A stretch of 64,000 bases of DNA from Oopsacas minuta (lineage: Eukaryota > Porifera > Hexactinellida > Lyssacinosida > Leucopsacidae), in the NCBI GenBank assembly GCA_024704765.1, contig JAKMXF010000177.1:558001-622000 (forward strand), in the 5' to 3' direction. Shown here piece by piece: positions 59,958 to 64,000 of the stretch. The notes under the pieces are model-generated. The model ran no database searches, was not told where the DNA came from, and saw nothing but the letters and a program-made list of their open reading frames with translations. A program made the translations under genes and the position numbers. Position 1 is the stretch's first letter; every line of letters starts with the position of its first letter.

Positions 59958-62900
59958 TCAGAACGTTGGTCGGTTGAGAGAGAGAGGAGCGATAGGATTG
60001 AAAGGGAATTGTGGATTCGTCTTGAGAAGATACTTAGGATCTGCGGAGATATCTACTATATTAGTCCTAGCCTCTTTAGAGGAGGCCGCTCTGACAGGAG
60101 GGGGAGTTAGGTTGGGATCAGTGACAGGGTTGAAAGGTAGAGAAGGCTTAAAATCTTCAAGAGTAGTGCTAGGGAGATCGCATATCTTCTTCTTATACTG
60201 CAGCTGGTATTGAGGAGGAGGTGGAGGGAGAGGGAGAGAAGGGTTACCGTTGAAATTAGTACTATGAGAGATAGCACCAGATACACGTAGTGGTATACGA
60301 GATGGAACTGGCAATGAGTGATTCATGGAAGAAGCAAGGGGTTGTGTACGAGTTATAGCTCTGTCATTGAGTTGCTTATTCAGCCAGGATATCACATTTT
60401 CATTCGTTTTAATCTGTTCTTGACACTCAAATAATTCCTTCTTGCTCTGTTCCAGCTCATGTCTAGCTGTCTTACTCTCCTCTCTAAGTCTAGAGCTCTC
60501 CTTTTCCACAAGCTCTAACTCATTAGAAACTCTCTTCATTGATATTTCTCTCTCAGCTATAGCCTTCTCTTGCTCCATAGTTACTGTGTTTTTTAATCTG
60601 AGTCGTGTTTTAGTATTATGCAGCTCCTGTTGCAATTTCTGTATTATTTCATTGCCTTTGTTAACTTCCTGAGAAGCGGTCTTAACAGCTTGCTCCAGCT
60701 TCCCTACCATCAACTGTTTGTGTTGTACAGCTGTTTCAAGTCTCGTACGATCAGCTGTGAATTCTTCAATAGTTTGAGAGCTCCTGAACAGCTGTTGTTC
60801 TCTCTCTGTACTGTTCTGCTCTAAAGTGGTTAGTTTAGTAGTCATTCTTCTTAACTCGTCTGATTGATCTTCTGCCCGCGTGTGAGAGCTCATATTCTGT
60901 AACCGAGTCTGACTGAGAGACTCCTGCAACTCTTGACACCTGAAATAATATCAAACTTAGCATATTATTGATTTAACATTAACTATTGAGAATTAGTAAA
61001 GTAGAAATCGGATAGTACGTAAGATATAATTCATATTAATAAATTAATACGAACTAAATTTCTGATCCAAATTCATCAACATATACAGTTAACATTTGAT
61101 AACTCGAACCCTCAGGGGAAATTCTGTACGAGTTAATGAATGCTGACTGTATAACTATGCAAATTCTCTCACTTAATATGAATACGTGTATAGTTTATAC
61201 AGATCGAATGTACATTTTTGGTCACCGAGAAGGCATTTAGTCTTTAGTATTTTAAATCCTACCTTATTGAAAAAGTTTCTTTCTCTTTCTTACTCTGTTC
61301 TAGAGATGTTTCCAGCCTCAATACTTGTTCTCTCAGGTCTGTTAGTCTGTTCTCTAACTCCCTCTTCTCCTCTCCCCGATCAGTTCCCTCTTTCTGGAGA
61401 CGAAGTTGTAACTGTCTCTTCTCTGTCTCAACCCTCTCCAGGAGATGCTCCTGCTTCTTGTGGCTGTCCTCTCTTTCAGCTCGGAGCTCTTGCTCGTTAT
61501 GCAAAGACAATTCACTCACTCGTGTCCTTACCTCCTCTTGGAGTCGATGTAGTTCAGACTAGAAGAAAGTATATTAAATAAACAATAGAAGGTTGCGCAG
61601 CAAACACTGCGCATGTGTGTGTTGCGAGCACCATGCTGAAACCGCATCAGGAAGATAATCGGGTTTATTTACTATAATCTGGCTTATAGATTACATCCGT
61701 GTCTAATCAATGATACCCCAGAATATATCCCCTTAGCCCAGTAAATGATACTAGCACATTCCCAAGAGGTGTAGCATTCACGCTGAACCATTAAAAATGT
61801 GTCCAGATAACTATAATACCCGAGGAGTATTCTAAAGATTATATCTGGGTATATTCTGGGCTACTACACAGCTTCCGATGCATATGGTTCTCGAGTGTAC
61901 GCATGCGCAAGCCTTTTCTATCCGTATGCACAGTTGACTATTACATATACAGTGCTACCTTTACAAACGGGGTGTAGGATGGAGAAAAATGCTACCCGTC
62001 CATTCGAACAGCTGTTCCAATTGCAAAATAATTCGTTCGGATTAGTGAAATGCATAGAAACAATACTATAGAATCTAGTGGAGATTTTTTCGAAAGTTGT
62101 ACAAAGGATGAAAAGCCTGCCATGCGGCAACATGTGTAATATAGTAATATATATTACACATATTGCCGCATGGCAGCCTTTTCATCCTTTGTACAACTTT
62201 CGAAAAAGTACACAGTAGAACTGGATACAATTAATTGTTTTAGAACATTTTCCAAAAGTTGTATAACTTTTCTGACCTGTTCAGATTAGGAAGGTATAAT
62301 ATATTGTACTTCAATCGAATCACTCCATTTCAAGATGTTCCCGTTTGTGGAGGTTACACTGTATGGAGTAACACTAAAGTATATTAACTGAAATTTGCCC
62401 ATTTTTGGTGAAATTTGATAGGATTCGTGTAAATAATGTAACAAACATTTTCAAAGAAAGCAATGCGTCACCATTACAAAATAATACCTCCTGCTGTGCT
62501 GCAGCTGCTCTGGAAGCTGACATGTGTCTAGTGAGCTCGTCCTTAGACACAGCAAGCTCCTCAGACAATCTACCATTCTCAGTCTTATAGCTCCGCAAGC
62601 ACTCAGCTAGATATTCCTTCACCGTCCTGTCTGTACCAGGCAGAACCCGCAGTGATAGGTGTGTCAGATGTTTGAAAGGATTCGTCTCTACTACCTCGAA
62701 TACCGTCCTACCCTCTCCAGCCTGAATCAGCTGTAGTACGAACTTAGGTTGTTCTTTACTGTGCTGAGCTCTGCATAGAGTCAGCAGTTCTATTAGTTTC
62801 TGAGGGAAAGATGCAAAGTCTATGAGCAGGCCCTGTTGACTCTTCAGATCAGAATACTCCTCCTCTGACAGAGCTAGAGTGTGGAGAAAGAATGGATCGC

Positions 62901-63054
62901 TGTCATCTGTCAATCTCAGAATGAGTTCTTGGGAAAATGGAGAGGCAGATGATGCTGCGTTCTTAGAGAACACAGATATTCTGATTCTTACGAATCTCTC
63001 CTCAGAATTCAGTTTGGTTAGGACAGGAAGTTCCTGAGAGAATAACTCTTCCAT
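59958..63054 (-). CDS. SASS6: SAS-6 centriolar cartwheel protein, three exons, about 614 aa
   Basis: Exon 1 is 63054-62488, exon 2 is 61558-61263 and exon 3 is 60939-59958 (minus strand). All joins are GT-AG and in phase. Exon 1 holds the SAS-6 N-terminal domain (LILRLTDDSDPFFLHTLAL, QQGLLIDFASFPQKLIELL, VVETNPFKHLTHLSLRVLPG), which forms the nine-fold cartwheel ring. Exon 2 is heavily charged coiled coil (SLHNEQELRAERE). Exon 3 continues the coiled coil, contains NENVISWLNKQLND, the family's conserved C-terminal coiled-coil block, and ends in a Pro-rich disordered tail (SLPLPPPPPQYQ). Human SASS6 is 657 residues, so the length fits. It builds centrioles and basal bodies. Intron 1 (929 nt) is enlarged by a MITE; intron 2 is 323 nt. 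Confidence 0.95.
61950..62361. mobile_element. pogo-like MITE (412 bp) with an internal hairpin, in SAS-6 intron 1
   Basis: The ends cagtgctacctttacaaacg and its right counterpart (cgtttgtggaggttacactg on the + strand) are inverted repeats flanked by TA on both sides (61948-61949 and 62362-62363). In the middle, 62086-62143 and 62150-62207 form a near-perfect hairpin of about 58-bp arms and a 6-nt loop (tttttcgaaagttgtaca / tgtacaactttcgaaaaa). Noncoding. Confidence 0.75.
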
Positions 63055-64000
63055 AGAAATAGTATGACCTAAAATTCTAAATAACTACAAAGAACTATTA
63101 GTGGGTTTGTCACTGGAAAATTGGACCTACCTACTCCGTGGCATAACAACCGGGGCAATGGGAAACGTGCCCCTAGCGGCACTCTTTTAGGACCGCATTT
63201 TGACATTTCGTCCCACACACATGTTAATATATATCCGTTTCAATCATAGTTACAATATTGTACATGCATTTTTTCAAGGACTTGATACCAGTTGCCAATG
63301 ATACAGTAATATTTTTAAATAATGAGAGTAATGTTTCTATAAGATATGTACTCCAATCATCTAAAGCTAATGGTCGGCTGAGCCAAACGCGCAGTTGTCA
63401 AGTCTCACTTCAACTTTTGCATTCTCACTTTGAAATTTAATGTTATAATCGTGATTAAACAAGAAAAGAACAGTATTAGGTCATTATCGTAAAATCGTAT
63501 TTCTAATAGGTATTTTAATTTCTTTAAAAAACTAGCAAAAATAAAAATAATCTTAACGATATCACGGAAAGAAATAGTCATAAGTTGACAACTATGTACT
63601 AACTTCAACACACAGATTAGGTTAACAGGCAGTGGTGTTTTGTTGAAAAACGAAGTATAGGCGCTCCAGATTCAAGCAAATCCTAACATCCGAGATGCTT
63701 TGTGAAAACTGACACCTAGACATGAACAAAATTTCGTGCCCTCTAGGTGAAAAATCCTGGCGAAGTCTCTGGCCGCAGCACGAGCAAGCGAACCGCACTC
63801 GTAGACATAAAAGTGAAAATTATAATTATATACGTAATAAATAACTTACATAAGTGATATAATTGTTGTACAATTATGCCTAATTATAGGTATTCTCTTC
63901 ACAGAGAAACTCCTTACTCTCATATTTATGGTTGAATAATATGAAATCATTACGGAATATTTCATACAACCTCCTCCGTATATTCAGTGGAATTTCACTG
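63055..64000. other. Upstream of SAS-6, no gene seen
   Basis: AT-rich sequence with a slightly GC-richer patch near 63740-63800. Open frames of about 60-68 codons on both strands show no family features. The SAS-6 promoter should lie in the first part of this interval. Confidence 0.4.

Noticed and set aside
61186-61581. 131-codon + strand open frame
   Set aside because: It is the antisense of SAS-6 exon 2, whose coding frame and splice sites are clear.
1-64000. CRISPR arrays, bacterial operons or a viral genome
   Set aside because: No regularly spaced repeats, no bacterial-style gene packing and no viral replication or capsid genes were seen. The spliced genes are typical of an animal nuclear genome.

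Overview
This window is nuclear DNA from a eukaryote, most likely an animal. It is AT-rich, its genes carry GT-AG introns, and it encodes a centriolar SAS-6, a receptor tyrosine kinase, the spliceosomal protein SF3B6 and a giant RNF213-type AAA+ ubiquitin ligase. A tyrosine kinase with a very short ectodomain, AIG1-like GTPases and a large RNF213 would fit an early-branching animal such as a sponge. That placement is inference; no species marker is present.

The left two thirds (2.4-41.6 kb, + strand) is one gene, an RNF213/mysterin orthologue. I could assemble it exon by exon. A huge first exon (2424-13178) is followed by 22 small exons ending at 41634. All 22 downstream exons join in phase at GT-AG sites, giving about 5,240 residues, close to human RNF213 (about 5,200). 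Two features stand out. The RING finger is absent: the exons that should flank it are separated by a 60-nt intron and join in phase. The RZ zinc finger is intact with all its Cys/His positions. The first exon also contains three apparent single-base losses, all shifting the frame the same way. Assembly indels are as likely as real damage.

The introns of this gene are packed with mobile DNA. The 9.1-kb intron 21369-30445 holds a THAP-type (P-like) transposon with GTTACCGTCC termini, a fold-back element with roughly 600-bp arms, a hAT element with perfect 8-bp target duplications nested in the THAP element, and hAT-like and pogo-like MITEs. The intron at 34284-37530 holds a mariner-like element inside an older repeat.

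The right third carries small, mostly single-exon genes: a receptor tyrosine kinase (43020-45023, -), a CARD-like protein with a C-terminal membrane anchor resembling MAVS in architecture (47400-48056, -), an NHL/beta-propeller protein (50729-51688, -), an AIG1/GIMAP-like GTPase (53231-54142, +), SF3B6 (58352-58732, -) and a three-exon SAS-6 (59958-63054, -). A decayed VWA-domain gene lies at 867-1440. RNF213, the CARD protein, the AIG1-like GTPase and the VWA relic belong to families often tied to innate defence, but a functional cluster is inference only.
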